From positions 1 through 6,341 of the forward strand of contig DATGIQ010000651.1 of assembly GCA_035295665.1 (NCBI GenBank): a DNA stretch of 6,341 nt, read 5' to 3'. The position numbers and the translations under genes are program-made. Source of the DNA: DATGIQ01 sp035295665 (GTDB taxonomy: Bacteria > Planctomycetota > Planctomycetia > Gemmatales > Gemmataceae). A model generated the notes under the pieces. It searched no databases, was not told the origin of the DNA, and was given only the letters and a program-made list of their open reading frames with translations. Shown one piece after another: positions 1 to 5,867 of this stretch (the stretch's first letter is position 1; each line of letters starts with the position of its first letter).

Positions 1-201
1 GAGCGTTTAGAGGCGTTCTTGTCGAAGCAGCGCTTGTATTTCGCGGCCCACGCCAGCGAGGTCGCTACCTTGCTCAGCGGGGGCGGGCCGGCAGGAAAGC
101 ACTTGGCGGAGCTGATCGACGTTCCCGCTGACGACAAGGCCGCGCTCATCCTGTTGGCACGGGCGCTTTTAAACCTGGACGAATTCATTACCAGGGAGTG
201 A
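1..201 (+). CDS. C-terminal end of a PSD1/DUF1553-type protein (partial, 5' end outside window)
   Basis: The reading frame is open from base 1 and stops at TGA 199-201, giving the last 66 residues. The ending, LARALLNLDEFITRE, is the typical C-terminus of planctomycete proteins that combine PSCyt/DUF1549 and DUF1553 (PSD1) domains. These are large exported proteins, often with a cytochrome-c-like region, and their biochemical role is not established. Here only the terminal helical part of DUF1553 is visible. The DUF1501 gene starts five bases after the stop, so the two are almost certainly co-transcribed, which is the usual arrangement for these families. An ATG-less in-frame TTG at 19 is not the start: homologous sequence reads through it from the window edge. 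Family assignment rests on the tail motif and the neighbour, not on a full-length match. Confidence 0.85.
   Translation, partial: ERLEAFLSKQRLYFAAHASEVATLLSGGGPAGKHLAELIDVPADDKAALILLARALLNLDEFITRE
193..197 (+). promoter_or_regulatory. Ribosome binding site that selects the DUF1501 start
   Basis: GGGAG lies nine bases before ATG 207, inside the last codons of the upstream gene. The alternative start GTG 198 would sit directly against this GGGAG with no spacing, so ATG 207 is the better choice. Confidence 0.6.
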
Positions 202-206
202 CTCTC

Positions 207-1664
207 ATGGAACCCATCGATCCCCTTTTGCTCCGCACCCGCCGGCATTTCTTTCACGAATGCGGCATCGGTTTGGGTGCGATGGCTCTGGGTTCCCTTC
301 TGAAGGGTGAAGTCCGTGGAGCGGAAGGAGACCGCGCCACGAAGTCGAACAACCCGTTAGCTCCGAAGCAGCCCCATTTCGAGCCGAAGGCCAAGGCGGT
401 GATCTACCTGTTCATGGCAGGTGGTCCTAGCCAGTTCGAACTCTTCGAGCCGAAGCCTGAACTCCAGAAATATCATGGGCAGCCGATTCCGGATTCGTTC
501 ATCCAGGGCAAGCGCTTCGCCTTCATGGACACGTTTTCCAAGGAGCGACCCAAGCTGCTGGGCACGAAGCGCCAGTTCGCTCGTTACGGCCGGTGTGGGT
601 TGAGCGTTTCTGAGCTTTTGCCCCACTTGGCCCAGGTGGTGGACGAGATTGCTTATGTCCGCACGGTGGCGACCGATGTCTTCAACCACGCGCCGGCCAA
701 GCTTTTCATGAATACCGGCTCGGCACAGTTCGGCCGTCCGAGCATGGGGAGCTGGCTGACGTACGGCCTGGGAAGTGAGTCGCAGCAACTGCCCGGCTTT
801 GTCGTGCTCCAGTCGGGGCCGCGCGGACCGCGCGGTGGCTATCACAACTGGACCAGCGGCTTTTTGCCGACTGCCTACCAAGGGGTACCGTTCCGTTCCG
901 GCGGGGATCCAATCGTCAATTTGAGTAATCCAACCGGCATCAGCGCAGACCGCCAGCGCGACACCCTCGACGTGGTGCGCGATCTGAACCAGCTCCGTTT
1001 CCAGACCACCGGCGATGCCGAGATCACGACGCGCATTGCCGCCTACGAGATGGCTTACCAAATGCAGACGAGCGCACCGGACTTGATCAACCTTTCCCAA
1101 GAGACACAGCAAACGCTGGCACTCTATGGCGCCGAGCCGGGAAAAGCGTCCTACGCCAACAACTGCCTTCTCGCCCGCCGGCTTGTAGAACGCGGGGTGC
1201 GGTTTATCCAGCTCTACCACACGAATTGGGATCATCATGGCGGAACGGGTGAAGACCTGGGCAAGGATCTCGACAAGGTCTGCAAGGAAATCGACCGGCC
1301 GACGGCGGGCTTGCTTCTGGATTTGAAACAGCGCGGGCTTCTCGATTCGACGTTGGTGATCTGGGGAGGCGAGTTTGGACGCACCCCCATGGGCGAAATC
1401 CGCAATACCATTGGCCGCAATCACCATATCGAGGCCTTCCCGATGTGGCTGGCGGGCGCCGGCGTGAAGAAGGGGCTCATTTACGGCGAGACTGATCCGT
1501 TTGGTTTCGCTCCTGTGTCCGGCCGTATCCACGTGCATGATATTCATGCCACCCTCCTCCACTTGCTGGGTCTGGACCACACAAAACTGACCTTCCGCTT
1601 CCAAGGCCGCGACTTCCGACTGACGGATGTCTCCGGCGAGGTAGTAGAAGCGCTCCTGACGTGA
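207..1664 (+). CDS. DUF1501 family protein (alkaline-phosphatase/sulfatase-like fold), Tat-type leader
   Basis: This is a complete 485-residue protein, a normal length for DUF1501. The N-terminus has a twin-arginine-like leader: RTRRHFF at residues 10-16, then a hydrophobic stretch at about 20-32, which suggests export as a folded protein. Family landmarks in order are AVIYLFMAGGPSQFELFEPKP-like sequence from residue 64, NHAPAKLFMNTG near 160-170, TNWDHHGG at 339-346, WGGEFGRTP at 386-394, GRNHH at 403-407 and HVHDIHATLLHLLG from 442. The D/H-rich motifs resemble the metal-binding positions of the alkaline phosphatase superfamily, but no substrate is established for DUF1501. It sits directly downstream of the DUF1553 gene, its standard partner; both are thought to act outside the cytoplasm. 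No frameshift or missing motif is seen. A GTG start at 198 would add only three residues. Confidence 0.95.
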   Translation: MEPIDPLLLRTRRHFFHECGIGLGAMALGSLLKGEVRGAEGDRATKSNNPLAPKQPHFEPKAKAVIYLFMAGGPSQFELFEPKPELQKYHGQPIPDSFIQGKRFAFMDTFSKERPKLLGTKRQFARYGRCGLSVSELLPHLAQVVDEIAYVRTVATDVFNHAPAKLFMNTGSAQFGRPSMGSWLTYGLGSESQQLPGFVVLQSGPRGPRGGYHNWTSGFLPTAYQGVPFRSGGDPIVNLSNPTGISADRQRDTLDVVRDLNQLRFQTTGDAEITTRIAAYEMAYQMQTSAPDLINLSQETQQTLALYGAEPGKASYANNCLLARRLVERGVRFIQLYHTNWDHHGGTGEDLGKDLDKVCKEIDRPTAGLLLDLKQRGLLDSTLVIWGGEFGRTPMGEIRNTIGRNHHIEAFPMWLAGAGVKKGLIYGETDPFGFAPVSGRIHVHDIHATLLHLLGLDHTKLTFRFQGRDFRLTDVSGEVVEALLT

Positions 1665-1727
1665 GTCTGCGTGCGGGTGGACCTGCGGCCTATCGGACTC
1701 CACGATCGACGCCTTCGCCAATCAGTT

Positions 1728-1791
1728 AGAAACACGAAAAACGTGTCCGGAACTTGGATTTGAGAGTTCCAGACATCTTTTTCGTGTTCCT
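1728..1791. repeat. Long imperfect inverted repeat in the spacer after the DUF1501 gene
   Basis: Two 23-base arms, 1731-1753 and 1766-1788, are reverse complements at 20 of 23 positions and flank a 12-base loop (1754-1765). Pairing continues at 1729/1790 and 1728/1791 after one mismatch. Each arm contains AACACGAAAAA and ends toward the loop in GGAAC. It lies 64 bases after the DUF1501 stop, so it could end that transcript, but no T-run follows the right arm. The AAAAA-xx-TGTC-x-GGAAC core resembles palindromes I recall from planctomycete genomes, so a dispersed non-autonomous element is also possible. The structure is directly visible; its role is inferred. Confidence 0.75.
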
Positions 1792-1951
1792 TAGCCCACG
1801 ATTTGCTGGTGGCATCAGAATTGCTCTCTTCCATCTTGAACACTTGCCACTCTTGATTGCTTGAATGGCTTTGCAGCCGTGTCCGTGTCCCTGCTTCGGC
1901 TGGTGGCTCGTGTGCGCCGGAATTGAGTCGTGGTGCAAAGGAGACCATCGC

Positions 1952-2233
1952 ATGTTAACTCAACCGATTTCTGAACGTGCCCGTGGGCTCGGGGCCGTAG
2001 CGTTGGCGCTTGGCATCCTGGGAATCGTCTTTTACTGGTGGACACCCTTGGGACTGGTACTCAGCCTAACCGGGCTCGTCACAGGCTGGGTTGGCTGGCT
2101 AAATGCTGCTCGTCCCAGCAGGAACCGTGGTTTGGCGATTGCCGGTACCCTGATTTCGATCGTGGCGTTCGTTCTCGACCTGGTCATCGCTATCATGGGC
2201 CTCGAGTGGATTCAGTTGATGCCGTACCGTTGA
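1952..2233 (+). CDS. Small DUF4190-like membrane protein
   Basis: The gene encodes 93 residues from ATG 1952, chosen because AAAGGAGA at 1938-1945 is an excellent ribosome binding site six bases upstream. The same frame is open back to 1865 but that stretch is not protein-like. Three hydrophobic segments are visible at about residues 13-30, 31-50 and 60-83. A small basic loop, NAARPSRNRG, follows segment two and leads into GLAIAGTLISIVAFV. This arrangement of GxxALxLGILGIV, LxLxGLVxG, a charged loop and KGLAIAG-type sequence is that of DUF4190 domains, small inner-membrane modules without a known function. It stands alone here, not fused to another domain. Its 5' spacer holds a long inverted repeat, and I see no convincing promoter. 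The membrane call is strong; the family call is by pattern only. Confidence 0.85.
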   Translation: MLTQPISERARGLGAVALALGILGIVFYWWTPLGLVLSLTGLVTGWVGWLNAARPSRNRGLAIAGTLISIVAFVLDLVIAIMGLEWIQLMPYR

Positions 2234-2344
2234 TGGAAGCCATCCATCCGGTGGCTCAGGCATCGAACTTGCGAGTCCTGTTCCTGCGCAGCCTTATGCG
2301 CGAGTGTTGATCGGATTGAATATTCGCCGACGGATCTCATAGTC

Positions 2345-2563
2345 ATGCGTGGCAGTGCAGCAATTTCTGATCGTGAGGATGTGGCAAACCAGCAACGCGC
2401 TGACCTGGACATGGTCCAAGAAGCGTCCGAGGAGACTTTTCCCGCCAGTGATGCGCCGTCCTGGACTCCCGTTACCGGGATCGGGCCGCCCCGAGCGGCC
2501 ATTGATCGAAGAGCGAGACCGGGAGATGCGGATCAGACTCCTGGCCGTCGCTCGGTCCGCTAA
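2345..2563 (+). CDS. Small protein with EASEETFPASDAPSW motif, function unknown
   Basis: This 72-residue ORF contains EASEETFPASDAPSW at residues 26-40 followed by TPVTGIGPPR. That motif (consensus like EAxEESFPASDPPSW) defines a widespread group of very short bacterial proteins of unknown function, usually 50-80 residues, rich in acidic and small residues and predicted to be largely disordered. The match is what makes this ORF credible over the overlapping frame at 2349-2669. The start is uncertain: ATG 2345 has no clear ribosome binding site, and ATG 2411 (MVQEASEE) would give a 50-residue version that still holds the motif. The arginine-rich tail after residue 50 is unlike the motif region and may be poorly conserved. 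It follows the DUF4190-like gene by 111 bases on the same strand. Confidence 0.72.
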   Translation: MRGSAAISDREDVANQQRADLDMVQEASEETFPASDAPSWTPVTGIGPPRAAIDRRARPGDADQTPGRRSVR

Positions 2564-2582
2564 ATATCGGTTTGCCCGATAT
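2564..2582 (+). terminator. Hairpin immediately after the small-protein stop codon
   Basis: ATATCGG (2564-2570) and CCGATAT (2576-2582) form a perfect seven-base-pair stem around the loop TTTGC, starting directly after the TAA at 2561-2563. No T-run follows, so it is a weak intrinsic-terminator candidate or a transcript 3'-end stabiliser. Confidence 0.35.
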
Positions 2583-2652
2583 CCCGTTACACGACTCTTG
2601 TGGCTGCTCGTGTTTCGCGTTCAGGAGTTCTTTCCGAACCCAAAGCCTAAAC

Positions 2653-2680
2653 GAGGAATCCCTTCTTGAAAGGGTTCCTC
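2653..2680. terminator. Hairpin between convergent genes, overlapping the kinase-like gene's stop codon
   Basis: GAGGAA plus CCCTT on the left (2653-2664, with a bulged T at 2659) pairs with AAGGG plus TTCCTC on the right (2670-2680) around the loop CTTGA. That makes an 11-base-pair stem with one bulge. It separates the plus-strand small genes from the minus-strand kinase-like gene, whose stop codon occupies 2679-2681. Position suggests a bidirectional transcription end, but neither side has a strong T-run. Confidence 0.45.
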
Positions 2681-3398
2681 AGCCGGATTGACCCGGAGCG
2701 GTTTCCAGGCACTTCAAGGCAGCGACAATGGTCTGGGCACAGCCCTTAACGCCCAACCGTGAGGAATGAAGAATCAGGTCATAGTTGCGCGCGTCGGTCG
2801 GGTCTTTGGCAAAATGAGCTCGCACGAAGGAATCGCGTTCTCGGTCCATGACTTCGACTTGGCGTATCGCCTTTTCGTGGGAAAGGCCCAGCCGTTTCTG
2901 GATCGTGGCGATGCGGTCTTTCAAGGGTGCGATGAGGCGAACACGCAGGGTCTTTTCGGCAGGCAAGATGAGCGCAGCACCCCGGCCAACGATGACACAC
3001 TCGCCTTGGGACCCCAGTGCCAGCACTGTCTTCGCCAAGCGATGCACATAGGCCCCCTCAGTGGTGAATGGCGCGGTTTGGAAGGCAGCAAACGTTTCCA
3101 AGAGCCAGCTCGTTCGTCGTTCGTCCAAGCTCTCCAGCAAACGTGTGTGGGTCCCCATGTCCTGAGCGATCCGCTCCAGCAGCTCATGATCGTAAACGGG
3201 CCAGCCGAGCTGTTGCCCGACTGCATGCCCGATTGCGGCACCCTGTGTCCCGGCTTCGCGCGACAGGGCAATCGTCCAGGCACGGGAGCTCAACAGCTCG
3301 CCCGAGCGTCCGGCATCGGCCTTTCGTTTCTCTTCCCAATAGCGGCAAAGGTGCTGAATGGTCTCTGCCACGCGATGGGGCGAGTATTCGTGTTCCAT
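2679..3398 (-). CDS. Cytidylate kinase-like family protein
   Basis: This is a complete 239-residue protein on the minus strand, starting at ATG 3398-3396 with GAGGGG about six bases upstream. After a charged N-terminal extension (residues 1-40) comes TIALSREAGTQGAAIG (42-57), the nucleotide-binding loop typical of the Cytidylate_kin2 group. GWPVYDHELLERIAQ (65-79), VIVGRGAALIL (135-145) and a C-terminal RERDSFVRAHFAKDP...YDLILHSSRLG region follow. The loop is Gly-rich but lacks the classical GKS/T of P-loop kinases, as is usual for this group. True CMP kinase activity has not been shown for most members, so this should not be called cmk. It is divergent from zwf with 271 bases between starts and convergent with two small genes. 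Other members in my recollection sit near stress or metabolic genes, but a role is inference. Confidence 0.9.
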   Translation of the reverse strand: MEHEYSPHRVAETIQHLCRYWEEKRKADAGRSGELLSSRAWTIALSREAGTQGAAIGHAVGQQLGWPVYDHELLERIAQDMGTHTRLLESLDERRTSWLLETFAAFQTAPFTTEGAYVHRLAKTVLALGSQGECVIVGRGAALILPAEKTLRVRLIAPLKDRIATIQKRLGLSHEKAIRQVEVMDRERDSFVRAHFAKDPTDARNYDLILHSSRLGVKGCAQTIVAALKCLETAPGQSG

Positions 3399-3463
3399 GG
3401 CAAACCCCTCGGTCGGCGAATCGCGTCCGTGTCTACTCGCGGTTACGGTTCGTCTGGAATAAG

Positions 3464-3501
3464 ATCCTTTGGGAATCCTTCCATACTAGCGTGCAAAGGA
3501 T
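3464..3501. promoter_or_regulatory. Eight-base inverted repeat in the kinase/zwf divergent spacer
   Basis: ATCCTTTG (3464-3471) and CAAAGGAT (3494-3501) are exact reverse complements 22 bases apart. They lie 66-103 bases upstream of the kinase-like start, where an operator or promoter would be expected. An eight-base repeat can occur by chance, and no consensus -35/-10 pair was found beside it. Confidence 0.25.
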
Positions 3502-3524
3502 ATGCCAATAGGAGAGCGCGGCTC

Positions 3525-3668
3525 ATGCCCAGCCGTGGTTTGCGCGGCATCGGAATTGCAATCGCTTTGGCGGGGGCGCGGATGGTTCGTTGGGCTACGC
3601 GATACTGGTTGATGGCGGTTCGAAGAACCGCGCGGTTCTCCGAACCCCGGCTAAACGGTCAAGAATAA
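3525..3668 (+). CDS. Possible 47-residue upstream ORF coupled to zwf
   Basis: ATG 3525 has AGGAG at 3510-3514 (ten-base spacing) and opens a 47-codon frame whose TAA (3666-3668) is one base before the zwf ATG. The product would be basic with a short hydrophobic part (GIGIAIALAGA, residues 8-18) and resembles no family I know. In favour of it, zwf itself has no visible ribosome binding site, so ribosomes finishing this ORF could re-initiate on zwf. Against it, the second half is simply the translation of the palindromic GGTTC dyads, and the residue composition is what random GC-rich sequence gives. It is reported as a candidate leader ORF only. Confidence 0.3.
   Translation: MPSRGLRGIGIAIALAGARMVRWATRYWLMAVRRTARFSEPRLNGQE
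3617..3646. promoter_or_regulatory. Two tandem GGTTC-N3-GAACC dyads upstream of zwf
   Basis: GGTTCGAAGAACC (3617-3629) and GGTTCTCCGAACC (3634-3646) are two 13-base dyads separated by GCGC, with centres 17 bases apart. Together they form one 30-base palindrome matching at 14 of 15 pairs, with a perfect 16-base core (3624-3639). The block ends 23 bases before the zwf start and overlaps the candidate upstream ORF. As DNA it looks like a double operator; as RNA it could fold into a hairpin next to the zwf start. No regulator can be named from the sequence. Confidence 0.6.
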
Positions 3669-3669
3669 C

Positions 3670-5052
3670 ATGGCCGCTTCCGCTTCGGATGCCCTGGTAT
3701 TTTTTGGTGCCACCGGTGACCTGGCGTTCAAGAAGATTTTCCCCGCGCTCCAGGCCCTGATTCTGCGTGGCCATCTGGATATGCCGGTGATTGGGGTGGC
3801 CAGTTCTCCCTGGAGCTTGGATCAGCTCAAGGCACGAGCCAAAGAGAGCTTGACACAGCACAGTCATCTGGACTCGGCGGCTTATGCCAAGCTTTGCTCG
3901 TTGTTGCACTACGTTGCAGGGACCTATGAAGATCCAGGCACGTTCACGCGCTTGCGCACTCTCCTCGGCAATGCCCGTCGACCCCTGCACTACTTGGCTA
4001 TTCCGCCCCAGTTGTTTGCCACGGTTGTCGCCGGGCTGGCTCGGTCGGGCTGTGCCCAGAACGGCCGGGTCGTCGTGGAAAAACCTTTTGGCCGGGACCT
4101 CGCATCGGCACAAACCTTGAACCAGACGCTCCACAAGTACTTTCCCGAAGAGGCGATCTTCCGCATCGATCATTTTCTCGGCAAGGAGCCGGTGGAGAAT
4201 CTGATTTATTTTCGCTTTGCCAATCCCCTTGTCGAGGCCGGCTGGGATCGCCGGCACATCGAAAGCGTGCAGATTACGATGGCCGAGAGCTTCGGCGTGG
4301 CCGGCCGCGGCAAATTCTACGAAGAAGTCGGGGCCATCCGCGACGTGGTGCAGAACCACATGCTTCAGGTCATTGCCTGTCTTGCCATGGAATGCCCCAC
4401 CGGCCGCGACCACCAGTCGCTGCGGGATGAACGCACGCGGCTGCTCGAAGCAGTTCGGACGCTCGTTCCTTCTGAAGTCGTGCGTGGCCAATTCCGCGGC
4501 TACCGCCGGGAGCCCGGTGTGGCCCCCGATTCGCAGGTGGAGACGTTTGCAGCTCTCCGTTTTTACCTTGACAACGACCGCTGGGAGGGCGTGCCATTTT
4601 ATGTGCGCGTGGGCAAGTGCCTTCCCGTCACGGCGACCGAGGTATTGGTGCGGTTCCACCGTCCGCCACGACCGGTCCTGGACGAATCCCAGCCGCCGCT
4701 GGCCAACTACTATCGATTTCGCCTTAGCCCGCAAGTGGTGCTTGCCCTGGGTGCAAAGGTCAAGAAGCCGGGGGAGCGGATGGTTGGGGAAAAAATCGAG
4801 CTCATCGCCCACCATCAGCCAGCGGATGAAATGGGGCCCTATGAGCGGCTCCTGGGCGATGCGGCCAACGGCGACGCCACACTTTTTGCACGGGAGGATG
4901 CCGTCGAAGCGTCCTGGCGAATTGTGGACCCGGTGCTGGGAAATGTCACCCCGCTGTTCACCTATGAGCCCCACACCTGGGGGCCGCCCGAAGTCGACCG
5001 AATTCTGCTGCCCGAGGGAGGGTGGCATAACCCCGCGCCCAGCGAACCCTAG
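3670..5052 (+). CDS. zwf: Glucose-6-phosphate 1-dehydrogenase
   Basis: The enzyme oxidises glucose 6-phosphate to 6-phosphogluconolactone with NADP+ (or NAD+), the entry to the oxidative pentose phosphate pathway, in the cytoplasm. At 460 residues it is a compact member; many are 480-510. The Rossmann nucleotide loop GATGDLA is at residues 13-19 with K21/K22 following, EKPFG at 137-141, and the substrate signature RIDHFLGKE at 165-173. D167 and H168 match the catalytic pair, and H230 in QNHMLQ (228-233) matches the catalytic base. The C-terminal domain ends in TWGPPEVDRILLPEGGWHNP, as expected. No catalytic residue is missing. The start is fixed by an in-frame stop at 3652-3654 and ATG 3670 being the first start after it. 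There is no good ribosome binding site. No pgl or gnd gene is next to it; the upstream neighbour is divergent, and no clear terminator follows. Confidence 0.97.
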   Translation: MAASASDALVFFGATGDLAFKKIFPALQALILRGHLDMPVIGVASSPWSLDQLKARAKESLTQHSHLDSAAYAKLCSLLHYVAGTYEDPGTFTRLRTLLGNARRPLHYLAIPPQLFATVVAGLARSGCAQNGRVVVEKPFGRDLASAQTLNQTLHKYFPEEAIFRIDHFLGKEPVENLIYFRFANPLVEAGWDRRHIESVQITMAESFGVAGRGKFYEEVGAIRDVVQNHMLQVIACLAMECPTGRDHQSLRDERTRLLEAVRTLVPSEVVRGQFRGYRREPGVAPDSQVETFAALRFYLDNDRWEGVPFYVRVGKCLPVTATEVLVRFHRPPRPVLDESQPPLANYYRFRLSPQVVLALGAKVKKPGERMVGEKIELIAHHQPADEMGPYERLLGDAANGDATLFAREDAVEASWRIVDPVLGNVTPLFTYEPHTWGPPEVDRILLPEGGWHNPAPSEP

Positions 5053-5287
5053 ACTCCGAACCATGTTTACCAAAGTTAGCGCCATCCCCACGAGCCGTTA
5101 ACTCTCCTTAGCGCCCTGGGCGATCTGGACCGATCCGCGACGAGGCCAAGATCTCTCCGGTGCCTGCCCGTGGGCGGGGCGAGGCCTGGTCTCTCAGCTT
5201 CTCAACGCGAATCTTGAAGTACTGTCGCAGTAACGAGATCCGTAGTCACTACCGCTTATCGAAAGTTGGAGCAAGATGCAGGAACGA

Positions 5288-5311
5288 GTCGGCGGATTGA
5301 GCCGACGCTAC
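5288..5311 (-). repeat. REP-like element: GTAG head plus short palindrome
   Basis: Read on the minus strand, the block starts with GTAG, then one base, then GTCGGC and GCCGAC as a perfect six-base-pair stem around TCAATCC. A GTAG/GTGG tetranucleotide followed by a palindrome is the architecture recognised by REP-associated tyrosine transposases (RAYTs). Only one copy is seen here and no transposase is in the window, so the assignment is by architecture. Confidence 0.5.
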
Positions 5312-5487
5312 CAGTTCGTTAACAATTGGCGCGAAAGGTGCTCCCTAGTGACTCACCATCCACGGCTTGCTTGCCCAGGATGGGCGCCGGCGCCGGGTCA
5401 GCGCCGGAGACTGTTCCCAAGTCGGACAGCATTTCCTACAGCGGTTCCAAGCGTAACCGCGACGGTTCAGACTGCCCATCGAAGGCA

Positions 5488-5512
5488 CGGGCTTGTCTCG
5501 CGGCCAAGCCCG
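5488..5512. terminator. Eight-base-pair hairpin without T-run
   Basis: CGGGCTTG (5488-5495) and CAAGCCCG (5505-5512) are exact reverse complements around a nine-base loop. It is over 430 bases after zwf and has no T-run on either strand, so a terminator role is only a possibility; it may be another repeat remnant. Confidence 0.25.
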
Positions 5513-5569
5513 GCGCGTCCGGAGTGCGCGAAGGCATATCCGCAGTGTGGTCGCCTGTTGCCAGGTTTG

Positions 5570-5612
5570 GTGAAATTTTCACAAAAAATGTGCATTTGTG
5601 CGAAAATTTTAC
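5570..5612. promoter_or_regulatory. AT-rich dyad operator candidate abutting the -35 box
   Basis: Arms 5570-5587 and 5595-5612 pair at 15 of 18 positions plus one G-T wobble, around ATGTGCA. The left arm holds GTGAAATTTTCAC (5570-5582), itself a perfect dyad; the right arm has the related GTGCGAAAATTTTAC (5598-5612). The block ends one base before TTGACA at 5613. The half-sites recall Crp or Rex boxes (GTGA/TCAC), but the dyad spacing is one base shorter than either consensus. It stands out as an AT-rich island in GC-rich sequence. An operator, an activator site or an UP-like element would each fit. Confidence 0.6.
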
Positions 5613-5640
5613 TTGACATCTCCTTGCCAAGCATCATAAT
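5613..5640 (+). promoter_or_regulatory. Sigma-70-type promoter for the beta-helix gene
   Basis: TTGACA at 5613-5618 is a perfect -35 hexamer; CATAAT at 5635-5640 differs from the -10 consensus at one base; the spacer is 16 bases. Transcription would start near 5647 and give a leader of about 225 bases before the ATG at 5874. It is the only convincing promoter in the window. Confidence 0.65.
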
Positions 5641-5661
5641 CATCGACTTCAACGGAAAATC

Positions 5662-5683
5662 CTGGCACGGGACAGTCCCCCAG
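5662..5683 (+). other. Hairpin in the predicted 5' leader
   Basis: CTGG (5662-5665) pairs with CCAG (5680-5683) and, inside a CAC bulge, GGGA (5669-5672) pairs with TCCC (5676-5679) around CAG. It lies about 15 bases after the predicted transcription start. The GGGACAGTCCC core resembles short palindromes I recall as dispersed in bacterial genomes, so it may be a repeat remnant and not a leader structure. Confidence 0.3.
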
Positions 5684-5862
5684 ACGTCTCGCCCCGCCAA
5701 TCCCCGGCATCGGCCACGTCGACCCGATCGCCACCCCGAAGCGTTCAGTTCAGAATAGGGCACTGGGACCCCGCGCATCGAGGGTTTTTCCATCCCTTCT
5801 CGGCGTGACGATGACGTTGTTGTCATTGCCAACGCGAGACTAGGCCATGGGTTGTCTGAAAC

Positions 5863-5867
5863 GGAGG
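5863..5867 (+). promoter_or_regulatory. Ribosome binding site selecting the start of the beta-helix gene
   Basis: GGAGG sits six bases before ATG 5874. An in-frame ATG at 5847 would add nine residues (MGCLKRRIR) but has no comparable site upstream, so 5874 is preferred. Confidence 0.7.

Noticed and set aside
357..1721. 454-codon open frame on the minus strand opposite the DUF1501 gene
   Set aside because: It is antisense to a gene with clear family motifs, and its translation is Arg/His/Gln-rich with no recognisable domain. Long antisense frames are expected in GC-rich coding DNA.
2349..2669. 106-codon frame overlapping the small motif protein, with a hydrophobic C-terminal part from ATG 2527
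   Set aside because: The overlapping frame carries the recognised motif. ATG 2527 has its purine run directly against the start with no spacing, and the product matches nothing known.
2766..3668. 300-codon plus-strand frame opposite the kinase-like gene
   Set aside because: Most of it mirrors the kinase-like gene. Only its last 47 codons (3525-3668) lie in the spacer, and these are reported separately as a weak candidate.
5043..5063. Direct repeat CGAACC at the zwf end (5043-5048 and 5058-5063), resembling the half-site of the upstream dyads
   Set aside because: Six bases repeated once, partly inside the coding sequence and without dyad symmetry, is compatible with chance.
3595..5091. 498-codon open frame on the minus strand opposite zwf
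   Set aside because: It spans the whole of zwf in antisense, shows no family signature, and exists only because stop codons are rare opposite GC-rich codons.
5570..5582. GTGAAATTTTCAC as a genuine Crp or Rex box
   Set aside because: Both consensus sites have one more base between the half-sites than this one. The resemblance is noted but not enough to name the regulator.
5276..5758. Open frames of 160 and 96 codons in the zwf downstream spacer
   Set aside because: The translations are Arg/Pro/Ser-rich without domains, run through palindromic repeats and the promoter, and lack good ribosome binding sites.
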